From assembly GCA_012026855.1 (NCBI GenBank), contig VEOV01000359.1:1-25532 (forward strand): a stretch of 25,532 bases of DNA, read 5' to 3'. The notes beneath the pieces were generated by a model, which saw nothing but the letters and a program-made list of their open reading frames with translations, searched no databases and was not told the origin of the DNA. A program made the position numbers and the translations under genes. Below are positions 6,912 to 15,183 of the stretch, piece by piece. Positions within the stretch are counted from its first letter, which is position 1, and every line of letters begins with the position of its first letter. This DNA is from Geobacter sp. GTDB lineage: Bacteria; Desulfobacterota; Desulfuromonadia; Geobacterales; DSM-12255.

Positions 6912-7502
6912 ATGAAACGTTTCATCGTCGCAACTCTTACCATTTTCGCCCTGGCTCTGCCGGCTTTGGCAACGGCAGCAACCTGGACCATCGATCCGGA
7001 CCACTCCAATATCGGCTTCAAGGTGAAGCACCTGATGGTTTCCAACGTAAAGGGCAACTTTGAAAAACATAACGGCACGGTCGATATCAACGACAAGGAT
7101 ATCACCAAATCTAAAGTCGAAGTCACCATAGACACCAACTCCATCAATACCGGCGTCCAGAAGCGGGATGAGCATCTGCGCAGCGCCGACTTCTTCGATG
7201 TTGCCAAGTTCCCGACCATGACTTTCGTCTCGAAAAAGGTGGCCAAGGCAGGCAAGGACAAGCTGAAAGTTACCGGCGACCTGACCCTGCACGGCGTCAC
7301 CAAAGAGGTGGTGCTTAAGGTGGAAGGCCCATCCAAAGAGAGCAAGGACCCGTGGGGCAACATCAGGAAGGGTGCCACCGCAACCGCCACGATCAACCGT
7401 AAGGATTTCGGCCTGAACTGGAACAAGGCTCTTGAGACCGGCGGCGTGCTGGTCGGCGAAGAGATCGCCATAAATCTTGAAATTGAAATGATCAAGAAGT
7501 AA
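6912..7502 (+). CDS. yceI: YceI-family periplasmic lipid/isoprenoid-binding protein
   Basis: This 196-residue protein has a signal peptide ending near ATA and a complete YceI lipocalin-like barrel: WTIDPDHSNIGFKVKHLMVSN at the start, the central DxNSINTGVQKRDEHLRSADFFDVAKFP stretch, and a C-terminal barrel strand ending with VGEEIAINLEIEMIKK. YceI proteins bind long polyisoprenoid or amphiphilic molecules in the periplasm; physiological roles include base/stress response and isoprenoid-quinone transport. AAAGGAG precedes the ATG. It follows marR by 62 bases and ends at a strong terminator, so marR-yceI forms a regulated unit, either by read-through or by its own promoter. Confidence 0.93.
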   Translation: MKRFIVATLTIFALALPALATAATWTIDPDHSNIGFKVKHLMVSNVKGNFEKHNGTVDINDKDITKSKVEVTIDTNSINTGVQKRDEHLRSADFFDVAKFPTMTFVSKKVAKAGKDKLKVTGDLTLHGVTKEVVLKVEGPSKESKDPWGNIRKGATATATINRKDFGLNWNKALETGGVLVGEEIAINLEIEMIKK

Positions 7503-7522
7503 TCCGGAGCAGCTAACGGCAG

Positions 7523-7556
7523 GAAGGGGGAGCGGCTTGGCTCCCCCTTCTGTTTC
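7523..7556 (+). terminator. Intrinsic terminator after yceI
   Basis: An 11-base perfect stem (GAAGGGGGAGC, 7523-7533, with GCTCCCCCTTC, 7540-7550) has a 6-base loop and is followed by TGTTTC. It ends the marR-yceI unit. Confidence 0.7.
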
Positions 7557-7606
7557 ATAGCAGTTCCGGTCTGCAAGTGGCAGCAACCGTATTGCGAGGC
7601 CAGACC

Positions 7607-8386
7607 ATGAAAACTGAATTTCCAGCCATATTTGTCTCACACGGTTCACCGGCCATGGTAATCGAAGATTGCCCGGCCCGCGGTTTTCTGCAGCAACTGG
7701 GCAAGGAGATCGGCCGGCCAGAGGCCATCCTCTGTGTCTCCGCCCACTGGACAACCGGGCAGCCGGCGGTGACCATGCACCCTCAGCCGCCGACAATCCA
7801 CGATTTTGCCGGTTTTGCCGACGAACTCTTCACCATGCAGTATCCGGCCCCGGGCGATCCGCAGCTGGCAGCCAGGGTGATCAGCCAGCTGGCCAGTAGC
7901 GAAATAGCTGCCGAGCGCCATCTGTCCCGCGGCTTTGACCACGGCGCCTGGTCGCCGCTCATACTGATGTATCCCGACGCCGACATCCCGGTAGTGCAGC
8001 TGTCAGTGCAGCCCCAGCTCGATCCGGCCCATCACCTGGCCATGGGCAAGGCGCTGCAGCCGCTGCGCAGCGAAGGGGTGCTGGTCCTTGCCAGCGGCGC
8101 TGCCACCCACAATCTGCGTGACTTTTTCGGTCAGCCCCTGGATAGTAAGCCGCTCCCCTATGCTGAACAGTTCGCAACCTGGCTCAAGGATAACGTTGCC
8201 AAGGGGAACACCGGGGAGCTGCTTGACTATGTCAACCGGGCGCCAGAGGCACTGCGCAACCACCCGACGCCGGAACATTTCCTGCCGCTGTTCGTTGCCC
8301 TGGGGGCTGGTGGCGGCAAAGGGACTCTGCTCCATGACAGCTTCACCTACGGCTGCCTCTCCATGGCGGCTTTCGGATGGAGCTGA
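7607..8386 (+). CDS. Class III extradiol dioxygenase family protein (DODA/YgiD type)
   Basis: This 259-residue cytosolic protein matches the 4,5-DOPA extradiol dioxygenase/LigB family, metal-dependent ring-cleaving enzymes. The expected metal and catalytic histidines are visible: H12 in SHGSP, H47 in SAHW, H112 in FDHGAW, H168 in AATHN and H224 in HPTPEHFLPL. E. coli YgiD, the closest well-known relative, cleaves DOPA in vitro, but the natural substrate of bacterial members is mostly unknown. The ATG at 7607 matches the family N-terminus; a GTG at 7577 would add ten unmatched residues. The next gene, a NamZ homologue, starts one base after this stop, so the two are translationally coupled. 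Function within an aerobic aromatic pathway is not supported by the neighbours. Confidence 0.88.
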   Translation: MKTEFPAIFVSHGSPAMVIEDCPARGFLQQLGKEIGRPEAILCVSAHWTTGQPAVTMHPQPPTIHDFAGFADELFTMQYPAPGDPQLAARVISQLASSEIAAERHLSRGFDHGAWSPLILMYPDADIPVVQLSVQPQLDPAHHLAMGKALQPLRSEGVLVLASGAATHNLRDFFGQPLDSKPLPYAEQFATWLKDNVAKGNTGELLDYVNRAPEALRNHPTPEHFLPLFVALGAGGGKGTLLHDSFTYGCLSMAAFGWS

Positions 8387-8387
8387 C

Positions 8388-9635
8388 TTGAAACCGGCCC
8401 GCTGCCTGATCAGCACTCTCCTGCTCCTCTGCGCCCTCCTGCTGCCGCTCTCCGCCGGGGCGGCGACAGTCAGAACCGGGGCTGAAATGCTGCAAGACTC
8501 CGGTTTTGCCCGGCTGCGGGGGGTGAAGTTCGGCCTGGTCACCAACCAGACCGCCACTGTAGGTGGACGCCACCTCCTGGAGCTGTTACGGGCGGCAGGC
8601 GTCCCGCCGGCGGTCATCTTTGTGCCGGAACATGGCCTCAAGGGTGCCCAGGAAGATGGTGTCCAGATCAGGGATGCCGTTGAGCAGGGCATCCCGGTGC
8701 GCAGCCTCTATGGCGGCACAAAAAAGCCCCGGCAGGAGGACCTGGCCGGGCTTAAGCTGCTCGTTTTCGACATCCAGGACATCGGCAGCCGCTTCTATAC
8801 CTACATCGCCACCATGGGGCTGGTAATGCAGGCAGCCGCCGATGCCAGGCTGCCGCTCATCATTCTCGACCGGCCCAACCCTCTTGGAGGCATCTACCTC
8901 GCCGGCTTTGTCAGTCGGGTCACCCCGCCTATTTTCACTGCCCTCTACCCGATTCCCATCACCCACGGCATGACTGTCGGCGAGCTGGCGCAGATGATCC
9001 GCGGGGAAAACATGCTGCCGGGGCTGAAAAAACTGGATCTCACCGTGGTAAAAATGTCCGGCTGGCAGCGGTGGATGCGCTGGCCCGACACCGGCCTTAG
9101 CTGGACCGCCACCAGCCCCAACATTCCTGATTTCACCACGGCGCTGCTTTATGCCGGGGTCGGCCTGCTGGAGGGGACACGGGCCAGCGAAGGACGGGGG
9201 ACGGAGACACCATTTCGCCTGGCCGGCTGGCCCGGTATCGACAGCAGCCTGCTGGCGACCAGGCTGAACAGCGAAAACCTCCCCGGTGTCAGCTTCACCG
9301 CCACGAGCTTCACCCCCCACAGCATTCCAGGCAGGGCATCTTCACCCAAGTACCGGGACCGCACCATCAGCGGCATCAACATCACCGTCACTGAACATGG
9401 CAGGCTGCAACCGGTGGAAATCGGCGTGGCCATTGTCAGAGCCATCTACAGTGCCCTGCCGGCCAGGGAACAGCAGAACTTTTTCCGCAAGGGACTGGAC
9501 GACCTGGCCGGCAACACCCTGCTGCGCCAGGCCGTGGTCAAGGGGAGCACGACCGGAGAGATCACCGCTCTCTGGCGTGACGAGGTGGCCCGGTTTACCG
9601 AACAACGCAGACCCTACCTGCTCTACCCGGATTGA
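8388..9635 (+). CDS. namZ: Secreted DUF1343 / NamZ-family exo-beta-N-acetylmuramidase
   Basis: This protein is about 415 residues, family length, with an N-terminal signal peptide (LLLLCALLLPLSAGA, cleavage near residue 25). DUF1343 motifs run through it: LVTNQTA (50-56), VPEHGLKGAQEDG (79-91), SLYGG (106-110), VFDIQDIGSRFYTYIATM (126-143), ILDRPNPLGG, and THGMTVGELAQM further on. This family has been shown to be NamZ (YbbC), an exo-acting beta-N-acetylmuramidase that releases terminal MurNAc from peptidoglycan fragments, so the likely role is cell-wall recycling. The start is a TTG at 8388 with GGAG five bases upstream, inside the end of the dioxygenase gene. No MurNAc transporter or kinase is next to it. 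It ends 40 bases before the YyaL gene. Confidence 0.85.
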   Translation: MKPARCLISTLLLLCALLLPLSAGAATVRTGAEMLQDSGFARLRGVKFGLVTNQTATVGGRHLLELLRAAGVPPAVIFVPEHGLKGAQEDGVQIRDAVEQGIPVRSLYGGTKKPRQEDLAGLKLLVFDIQDIGSRFYTYIATMGLVMQAAADARLPLIILDRPNPLGGIYLAGFVSRVTPPIFTALYPIPITHGMTVGELAQMIRGENMLPGLKKLDLTVVKMSGWQRWMRWPDTGLSWTATSPNIPDFTTALLYAGVGLLEGTRASEGRGTETPFRLAGWPGIDSSLLATRLNSENLPGVSFTATSFTPHSIPGRASSPKYRDRTISGINITVTEHGRLQPVEIGVAIVRAIYSALPAREQQNFFRKGLDDLAGNTLLRQAVVKGSTTGEITALWRDEVARFTEQRRPYLLYPD

Positions 9636-9675
9636 AGGCAGCACAGGTTCCGGGCAGCTTACCTGGAGGAAGGCA

Positions 9676-11808
9676 ATGAGCGTCAAACAGGACGAAATCC
9701 TGCGCATCAGGCAGCTGATAGAACTGGACAAGAGCAGCCTCCCACCTGACGGCGGGCCGGAATACAACCGGCTCATCTTCACCGCCAGCCCCTATCTCCT
9801 CCAGCACGCCACCAACCCGGTGGACTGGTACCCCTGGGGCGAGGAAGCCTTTGCCCGGGCTGAGAGAGAGGACAAGCCGGTCTTCCTCTCCATCGGCTAT
9901 GCCACCTGCCACTGGTGCCATGTCATGGAGCACGAGTCGTTCGAGTACCCGGAAGTGGCAGCGGTCTTCAACCGCCATTTTGTCTGCATCTAGGTAGACC
10001 GGGAGGAGCGGCCCGATATTGACGAGCTGTACATGACCATGTCCCAGATCATGACCGGCAGCGGCGGCTGGCCGCTGAACATCTTCATGACCCCCGGAAA
10101 GAGGCCGTTTTACGCCGCAACCTACCTGCCGCGCAGACCCCGCCAGGGACTGCCGGGAATCATCCAGCTGCTGGAGAGGGTGGCCGAGCTCTGGCAGGGC
10201 AAACGCCTGGAACTGGAGCAGGATGCCCTGGCAATGATCGAGGCCCTGGAGCGGCACAGCCAGCCCAAGCCCGGCAGCCTGCCGGACGAAGAGCTGTACC
10301 AGGCGGCCTTCAAGCAGCTGACTGCCATGTACGACAAGGTCTGGGGCGGCTTCGGCACCCAGCCCAAGTTTCCCATGCCGCTCTACCTCACCTTTCTCCT
10401 GCGCATCTGGAAACGGAGCGGCAAGAGCGAGCCCCTGACCATGGCAGAGCAGACCCTGCAGCAGATGCGCCGGGGCGGGATCTACGACCAGCTCGGCTTC
10501 GGCTTCCACCGCTACGCCGTTGACCAACAGTGGCTGGTGCCCCACTTCGAGAAGATGCTCTATGACCAGGCCCTGATCGCCACCGCCTGTCTGGAGGTAT
10601 TCCAGGCGACCGGCGCACCCTTCTACCGGGCAGTTGCCGAGGAGATTTTCACCTATGTTCTCGGGGAGATGACGTCAGCGGAAGGGGGTTTCTATTCCGG
10701 CCAGGACGCCGACTCCGAAGGAGAAGAGGGGACCTGCTACCTCTGGACTCCGGACGAAATTGCTGCAGTCATCGGCCAGGACGAGGCCAGTCTTTTCTGC
10801 CGGCTCTTCGGGGTCAGCGAGCAGGGCAATTTCGAAGGGAAAAACATCCTCCATCTCCCCCAAGGGGCTAAGGATTTTGCCGCCCGGGAGGGGATCCTGC
10901 CCGGCCTGCTGGCCGTTGACCTGGAGCGGTGGAGCCAGGCCCTCCTGAAGGTTCGGGAGACGCGCATTCAACCGTTCCGGGACGAAAAGGTGCTTACCGG
11001 CTGGAACGGCCTGATGATCGCCGCCCTGGCCAGAGGCTATGCCGTGACCGGCGAAAAGCGCTACCTGGCAGCGGCACAAAGGGGGGTAGACTTCATCGAG
11101 CGAAGACTGACCAGGGGGGACGGACGGCTGCTGCGCAGCTCTTTCCACGGCAAGGCCCTGGTACCGGCATTTCTGGAGGATTACGCCGGCTTTGCCTGGA
11201 GTCTCCTGGAACTCCACCAGGCAACCCTGGAGCCGGTCTGGCTGGACAAGGCCAGGGAGCTCGCCGACGCGCTGCTGCAGCTGTTCAGTGACAACGCAGG
11301 CAGCGAGCTCTTCGAGACCGGCAGCGACGGAGAAAAGCTGCCGGTGCGGCAGCAGAGCGCCCATGACGGCGTGCTCCCGTCGGGCAACAGCATGGCCGCC
11401 TGGCTCCTCTTGCGTCTCGGCCGGGTATTGGACGATGAGGGCTACCTCAAGGCGGGCGAAGCCATCGTCAAAAACTTCATGGGCGCAGCCACCAGCCAGC
11501 CGGCCGCCTTTCTCAACCTCCTCTCCGCTGCTGACTACCACACCGGCCCGGAGGTCACAATCACCATCACCGGCAGCGGGGCAGAGCTGGCGGCCATGCT
11601 CCGGCTCATCCACAGCCGCTTCATTCCTGGCCTGGCGATCCGCACGGGAAGCGCTGCTGACGGCTTTGCGCCAATCGGTGGCGCTGCCACTTCCTGGGTC
11701 TGTGCCAGGGGGGCCTGCCGCCCGCCGTTAACCGGGCCCGAAGCCCTTGGCCGACTGCTGGATGAACTGGGTTATTCCCTGCCGACAGCCACTGCCGAGG
11801 CAGGCTAG
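9676..11808 (+). pseudogene. YyaL/DUF255 thioredoxin-domain protein interrupted by an amber codon
   Basis: The two halves form one 711-codon frame, family length for YyaL (human SSP411/SPATA20-like). The N-terminal thioredoxin-like domain has the CHWC motif (C78-C81) and FLSIGYATCHWC; the long C-terminal part is the six-hairpin-glycosidase-like domain (GFGFHRYAVDQQWLVPHFEKM). Codon 106 at 9991-9993 is TAG, inside the strongly conserved FVCI-x-VDREERPDID segment where the family has lysine. A single A-to-T change in AAG explains it, and the rest of the frame is intact. AGGAAGG precedes the ATG. If real, the product is a truncated thioredoxin domain, or the C-terminal part restarts at the ATG at 10033. 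A sequencing error is possible. The function of YyaL is poorly known. Confidence 0.85.
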
Positions 11809-11820
11809 AGGAAGCAGGTC

Positions 11821-12195
11821 ATGGCAAAAACAGCTCCATACCCGCTACGAATCTTTTACGACGGCTCCTGCCCGCTCTGCAGTTCAAAGATGGCATATTA
11901 CCGTGGCAAGGAGCACGGCGGTCGACTGCTATTTGTGGACATCAGCGCAGCGGAGTTCGATCCCAGCCCCTACGGGATTCCGTTGTCAGCCTTCATGTAC
12001 GAACTGCATGCCATTGATGGAGCCGGCAAGCTGTACCGCGGGGTGGACGCCTTCAGGATAATCTGGCAGGCCCTGCCCCCTTCGTCCTGGTATGGCTTGC
12101 TGGGGTTTCTGATCGGCCTGCCGCTGGTACATGCCGCCGCTGCTCTCGTCTACCGGGCAGTTGCCCGGACAAGGGGCCATTATGGCCAGAGATGA
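11821..12195 (+). CDS. DUF393 / thiol-disulfide oxidoreductase DCC-family protein
   Basis: This 124-residue protein shows the DCC-family N-terminus: FYDGSCPLC (residues 12-20), that is DGxCxxC, then a compact thioredoxin-like fold and a C-terminal membrane-proximal hydrophobic helix (LLGFLIGLPLVHAAAALVYRAVA). The family is thought to catalyse thiol-disulfide exchange, but substrates are undefined. GAGGAAG precedes the ATG, 12 bases after the end of the YyaL frame, which also encodes a thioredoxin-like domain. The pair may be cotranscribed. If the upstream amber codon is real, polarity on this gene is possible. Confidence 0.85.
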   Translation: MAKTAPYPLRIFYDGSCPLCSSKMAYYRGKEHGGRLLFVDISAAEFDPSPYGIPLSAFMYELHAIDGAGKLYRGVDAFRIIWQALPPSSWYGLLGFLIGLPLVHAAAALVYRAVARTRGHYGQR

Positions 12196-12229
12196 CTTGC
12201 GAACTTTCCGCTAGATTTATTCTGCACCA

Positions 12230-12247
12230 TTGAACCGCGAGGTTCAA
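12230..12247 (+). other. Perfect short hairpin with GCGA loop upstream of the cupin gene
   Basis: TTGAACC (12230-12236) and GGTTCAA (12241-12247) pair perfectly around GCGA, a GNRA-type tetraloop. It lies 12 bases before the AGGAGG of the cupin gene. It could be a 5'-UTR structural element, a regulator site, or a weak terminator of the upstream operon. Confidence 0.4.
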
Positions 12248-12273
12248 AACTTTCAGACAGGAGGATGACAACC

Positions 12274-12699
12274 ATGATCACACAGGGCACAAACTTCAGC
12301 GCCGAACACCTCGGCTCCTTTGAAAATCTGCTGGAGAAGGATTTCAAGGGGTTCCACGGGAAGTACTTCCTCGGGGAGAACCTTGGGCTGACCGGCTGCG
12401 AGGTGTCGCTCAACCGGCTGCCGGCCGGCAAGGGGATGCCCTTCGTGCACCGCCATACGAAAAACGAAGAGCTGTACATCGTGCTCCGTGGCAGCGGGGT
12501 CTTTTATCTGGACGGCGAAGAGTTTCCAATCAGCGAGGGGAGCCTGATCCGGGTGGCACCGGCAGGGGAGCGGAGCTGGCAGGCTGGTGACGAAGATCTC
12601 TACTTCATCTGCATCCAGGCCGAGGTCGGCAGCCTTACCCAGGCGACCCTGGAGGACGGCTTCCGGACCGACACCCGGACCCGGTGGATGAAAAAGTGA
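12274..12699 (+). CDS. Cupin-domain protein
   Basis: This 141-residue single-domain cupin has the first metal-binding motif as VHRHTKNEE (H59, H61 and E65/E66), followed by LRGSGVFYLDGEE. In the second motif, APAGERSW, the usual histidine is absent, which may weaken metal binding. Cupins include isomerases, dioxygenases and ligand-binding proteins, so no substrate is assigned. The ATG at 12274 is chosen because AGGAGG (12259-12264) is 9 bases upstream, while the ATG at 12265 directly abuts it. A strong terminator follows at 12704, so the gene looks monocistronic. Confidence 0.85.
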   Translation: MITQGTNFSAEHLGSFENLLEKDFKGFHGKYFLGENLGLTGCEVSLNRLPAGKGMPFVHRHTKNEELYIVLRGSGVFYLDGEEFPISEGSLIRVAPAGERSWQAGDEDLYFICIQAEVGSLTQATLEDGFRTDTRTRWMKK

Positions 12700-12703
12700 A
12701 TAA

Positions 12704-12745
12704 AAAGCCGCCCGGAAAGCAATGGCTATCCGGGCGGCTTTCTTC
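12704..12745 (+). terminator. Intrinsic terminator after the cupin gene
   Basis: A 13-base perfect stem, AAAGCCGCCCGGA (12704-12716) with TCCGGGCGGCTTT (12729-12741), and a 12-base loop, followed by CTTCT. The A-rich left side and T-rich right side suggest it may act in both directions. Confidence 0.7.
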
Positions 12746-12909
12746 TGCTGTGCTGCTGTCCCTATCCCGCCAAGCCAAACTGCCTGATGGACATACCGTT
12801 CTCCAGGAACAGTCGCTTCTGGCCCCTGAAGAATAATTGGTATATTATACTAGATATGACAGGCAAACTGAATTCTCCACCCGGTTTAAAAAGAAAGGGG
12901 GAAGGAGCC

Positions 12910-13254
12910 ATGATTCCTGGACATAAAACAGAACTTGAGCGCTATACGCCTGATGAAAGGCGTGAACTCTACCAAAGGGATCCTGAACGATTCGAAAGAC
13001 TGGCTGCGGAAGCCATTAGCGAGGCCTGCATCAGTGAAACTCCTGAAGAAAGCCTCAAGCTGCGGCAGATGCAGGGGACGCTGGATGAACAGCTGCAGAA
13101 AGGGGAGCCCGGCCTGCAACGGCTGCAGATAATGGAGCAGATTTTCTACGGCAGCGTGTTCGACCTGACCCATCTCATGGAGAGTCTGGCCAAAGTCATT
13201 CCCCCTGCTGGTGAGGCGAACGGCGAAAGCAGGATCGTGACGCTCAAACAGTGA
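12910..13254 (+). CDS. DUF3135-like small helical protein
   Basis: This 114-residue protein is acidic and helical and shows a DUF3135-like pattern: an N-terminal DPERFERLAAEAI (residues about 24-36), then LKLRQMQGTLDEQLQKG and a final LQIMEQIFYGSVF helix. The function of DUF3135 is unknown. The ATG at 12910 is chosen because AAGGGGGAAGGAG precedes it; an in-frame ATG at 12856 lacks a ribosome-binding site and lies against an AT-rich, -10-like stretch (TATTATACT, 12843-12851) that could belong to the promoter. It precedes the SPFH gene by 113 bases; the two probably have separate promoters. Confidence 0.65.
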   Translation: MIPGHKTELERYTPDERRELYQRDPERFERLAAEAISEACISETPEESLKLRQMQGTLDEQLQKGEPGLQRLQIMEQIFYGSVFDLTHLMESLAKVIPPAGEANGESRIVTLKQ

Positions 13255-13289
13255 GCCGGGCAACCGGCCAGGGAGAGGGCGGCAGGCTG

Positions 13290-13319
13290 TTGTAATTCCC
13301 GCAAAGCTTCTGCTATAGT
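13290..13319 (+). promoter_or_regulatory. Probable sigma70 promoter for the SPFH gene
   Basis: TTGTAA (13290-13295), an 18-base spacer and TATAGT (13314-13319) lie about 50 bases before the SPFH start codon. The elements are close to consensus but untested. Confidence 0.45.
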
Positions 13320-13367
13320 GGCTGGCACTAACACCCACACTATTCACAATGGCAGGAGGAATGCGGC

Positions 13368-14372
13368 ATGGCTATCCTGGAAGGCATCAGACGGCAGCTT
13401 CGCAGCGTCATCGAATGGCAGGACCCTTCCCCGGATGTCCTGTTCACCCAGTGGAGCGACAACGGCGACGAGATCAAGAACGCTTCGAAGCTGATCGTCA
13501 ACCCGGGCCAGGGGTGCATCTTCGTCTACGAGGGACAGATCCGTTCCGTGCTCTCCGAACCTTGCCTGGTAGAGCTCTCTACCGCCAACATCCCCTTCTG
13601 GACCACCATCAGCAAGTTCATGCAGTCCTTCGTCAGCGAGCACAAGGTGGGCATCTACTTCTTCCGGACCACCAAAGTTCTCAACCAGAAATGGGGAACC
13701 CTCTCACCCATCAAGTACGAAGACCCCAAATACGGCATCCCGGTGATGGCCAAGGCCTTCGGCAATTTCAGCTACCGGATCGCCGACCCCCGCAGCTTCT
13801 TCGTCAACGTGGTGGGGGGACACGCCAGCTATACCATTGCCGATTTCCGCACCGTAATGGCAGAGCGCCTCACCCAGTCCATCACCGACCATATCGCCGA
13901 AAGCCGGCTGGCCTACACGGACATCGACTCCCGCCGGGAAGAACTGGCAACAGGCATGGGACCGCGGCTTTCCGCCGACTTCGGCCAGCTGGGTTTCACG
14001 GTGGAGGACTTCCGGATTGAGGGAATCAACTTCGACGAGGATACCATCCGGCGCATCGGACGCATTGCCGACATGACCGCCGAGGCCCAGGCCGTGAAGG
14101 CTGCGGGGCTGGATTATGCCTCGGTGCAGAAGCTGGAGGCGCTGCGGGAAGCAGCCCGCAACGAAGGTGGCGGCGCCGGCGTCGGCATGGGGCTCGGAGC
14201 GGGGATAGGCATGGGACAGACCATTGCCCAGACCATGGGGCAGGCAGGGACACCGGCTGCAGGAAACGACTCCACGGCAAGGCTGACCCAGCTCAAGCAG
14301 ATGTTCGACCAGCAACTGATCACGGCGGAGGAATTTGCCGCCAAGAAGCAGCAGATCCTCGACACACTCTAA
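13368..14372 (+). CDS. SPFH-domain protein with C-terminal SHOCT motif (YdjI-like)
   Basis: This 334-residue cytosolic or membrane-associated protein begins with the SPFH/band-7-like segment typical of YdjI ('virion core protein' in older annotation): VLFTQWSDNGDEIKNASKLIVNPGQ. It keeps the KVGIYFFRTTKVLNQKWGT and KYGIPVMAKAFGNFSYRI elements of that family. A Gly-Met-rich linker (about 263-290) joins it to a C-terminal SHOCT motif (about 300-334; LTQLKQMFDQQLITAEEF). SPFH proteins organise membrane microdomains or oligomeric scaffolds; YdjI in Bacillus is tied to a phage-shock-like system. GGAGG precedes the ATG. It is cotranscribed with the zinc-ribbon gene 10 bases downstream. No PspA homologue is visible nearby. 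Confidence 0.85.
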   Translation: MAILEGIRRQLRSVIEWQDPSPDVLFTQWSDNGDEIKNASKLIVNPGQGCIFVYEGQIRSVLSEPCLVELSTANIPFWTTISKFMQSFVSEHKVGIYFFRTTKVLNQKWGTLSPIKYEDPKYGIPVMAKAFGNFSYRIADPRSFFVNVVGGHASYTIADFRTVMAERLTQSITDHIAESRLAYTDIDSRREELATGMGPRLSADFGQLGFTVEDFRIEGINFDEDTIRRIGRIADMTAEAQAVKAAGLDYASVQKLEALREAARNEGGGAGVGMGLGAGIGMGQTIAQTMGQAGTPAAGNDSTARLTQLKQMFDQQLITAEEFAAKKQQILDTL

Positions 14373-14382
14373 GGTTACTACC

Positions 14383-15030
14383 ATGGCCCTGTGCAGCAGC
14401 TGTTCCGCTCCGCTTCCCGCCAATACCTGCCTCTGCAGCTATTGTGGCACCCGCAACGACATGGACTTCGCGGCGGTCAATCGCTTCACCATCGCCCGGG
14501 AGCCGTCCCGCAGGCTATGCCCGGACTGCGCCATCCAGCTGGAAACGGTCAAAGTGGACACTGGTGCCGGTCTGTTCGCCATCGAACGCTGCCGGCAGTG
14601 CTACGGTCTCTTCTTCGACTTGGGGGAGGTTCCGGCTTTCCTTGAGGCCTCGGTTTCACCCGCCTTTGCCGTCAACCTGAGGAAGATAGCCACCATCAAC
14701 GAAGAACGGGGCAACTTCAACCGCCCGGTCCGCTACATCAAGTGCCCCGAGTGCGGCACCATGATGAACCGGGTCAACTACGGCACCAAGAGCGGGGTGG
14801 TGGTGGACCAGTGCAAGGAACATGGCATCTGGCTGGATAACGGCGAGCTGATTCACCTGATGGAGTGGAAGAAGGCCGGCGGAGAGCTGCTGCCGAAGCA
14901 TGAAGCGCGCGAACCGAAAGAGTATCAGCGTTCCAACTCCCCATTCCCCATGACAACGCCCTACCTGGAGACTTCCATTACCGCGGATGTGGTTTCAGTG
15001 GCCTGTTCGATCCTCCGGGATATCTTCTAG
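14383..15030 (+). CDS. TFIIB-type zinc-ribbon protein, SPFH partner
   Basis: This 215-residue protein contains three zinc-binding units. There is an N-terminal CSSC...CSYC (C4, C7, C18, C21) rubredoxin-like knuckle. Two zf-TFIIB repeats follow: C46/C49 with C70/C73, and C121/C124 with C144/H147 (CPECG, then CKEHGIWLDNGEL). The second repeat keeps the family's usual HGIW form. The C-terminal 40 residues are polar and then hydrophobic. The ATG overlaps the context of the SPFH stop (AAGG), giving a 10-base gap and coupled translation. The combination suggests a zinc-ribbon adaptor for the SPFH scaffold; no enzymatic motif is seen, so the function is unknown. Confidence 0.85.
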   Translation: MALCSSCSAPLPANTCLCSYCGTRNDMDFAAVNRFTIAREPSRRLCPDCAIQLETVKVDTGAGLFAIERCRQCYGLFFDLGEVPAFLEASVSPAFAVNLRKIATINEERGNFNRPVRYIKCPECGTMMNRVNYGTKSGVVVDQCKEHGIWLDNGELIHLMEWKKAGGELLPKHEAREPKEYQRSNSPFPMTTPYLETSITADVVSVACSILRDIF

Positions 15031-15183
15031 TCAGTACAATGCCCGAGCTCGGCCGTTGCCCGGAGCTACCCCCCCAAAGTAACTGCATTAATTACCGAAA
15101 CAAAAAGAAACAGAAGCACCATAAGGCAAGCAGGAAACAACTCCATTTTCTTGCTTCGGGAGATTTCATCCCATGTTTATTTA

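Noticed and set aside
6693..7796. Long antisense open frame across marR and yceI (367 codons, minus strand)
   Set aside because: It overlaps two well-recognised plus-strand genes in the opposite direction, has no family motif or ribosome-binding site, and is a typical shadow in GC-rich DNA.
9991..9993. Amber codon as pyrrolysine or other recoding
   Set aside because: TAG also ends the M23, zinc-ribbon, flavoprotein and multicopper oxidase genes and the YyaL frame itself, no pyl genes are in the window, and the position normally holds ordinary lysine. A point mutation or sequence error is simpler.
8586..11613. Several long minus-strand open frames opposite the NamZ and YyaL genes
   Set aside because: They have low-complexity composition rich in Gly, Arg, Pro and Ala, no motifs, and lie opposite strongly conserved genes; they are shadows.
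12843..12851. TATTATACT as the promoter of the DUF3135-like gene
   Set aside because: The -10-like sequence is good but no acceptable -35 lies 16-18 bases upstream, so it is mentioned only in the gene entry.
15043..15067. Imperfect hairpin after the zinc-ribbon gene as a terminator
   Set aside because: The stem has a bulge and no T tract follows, so the evidence is too weak to list.
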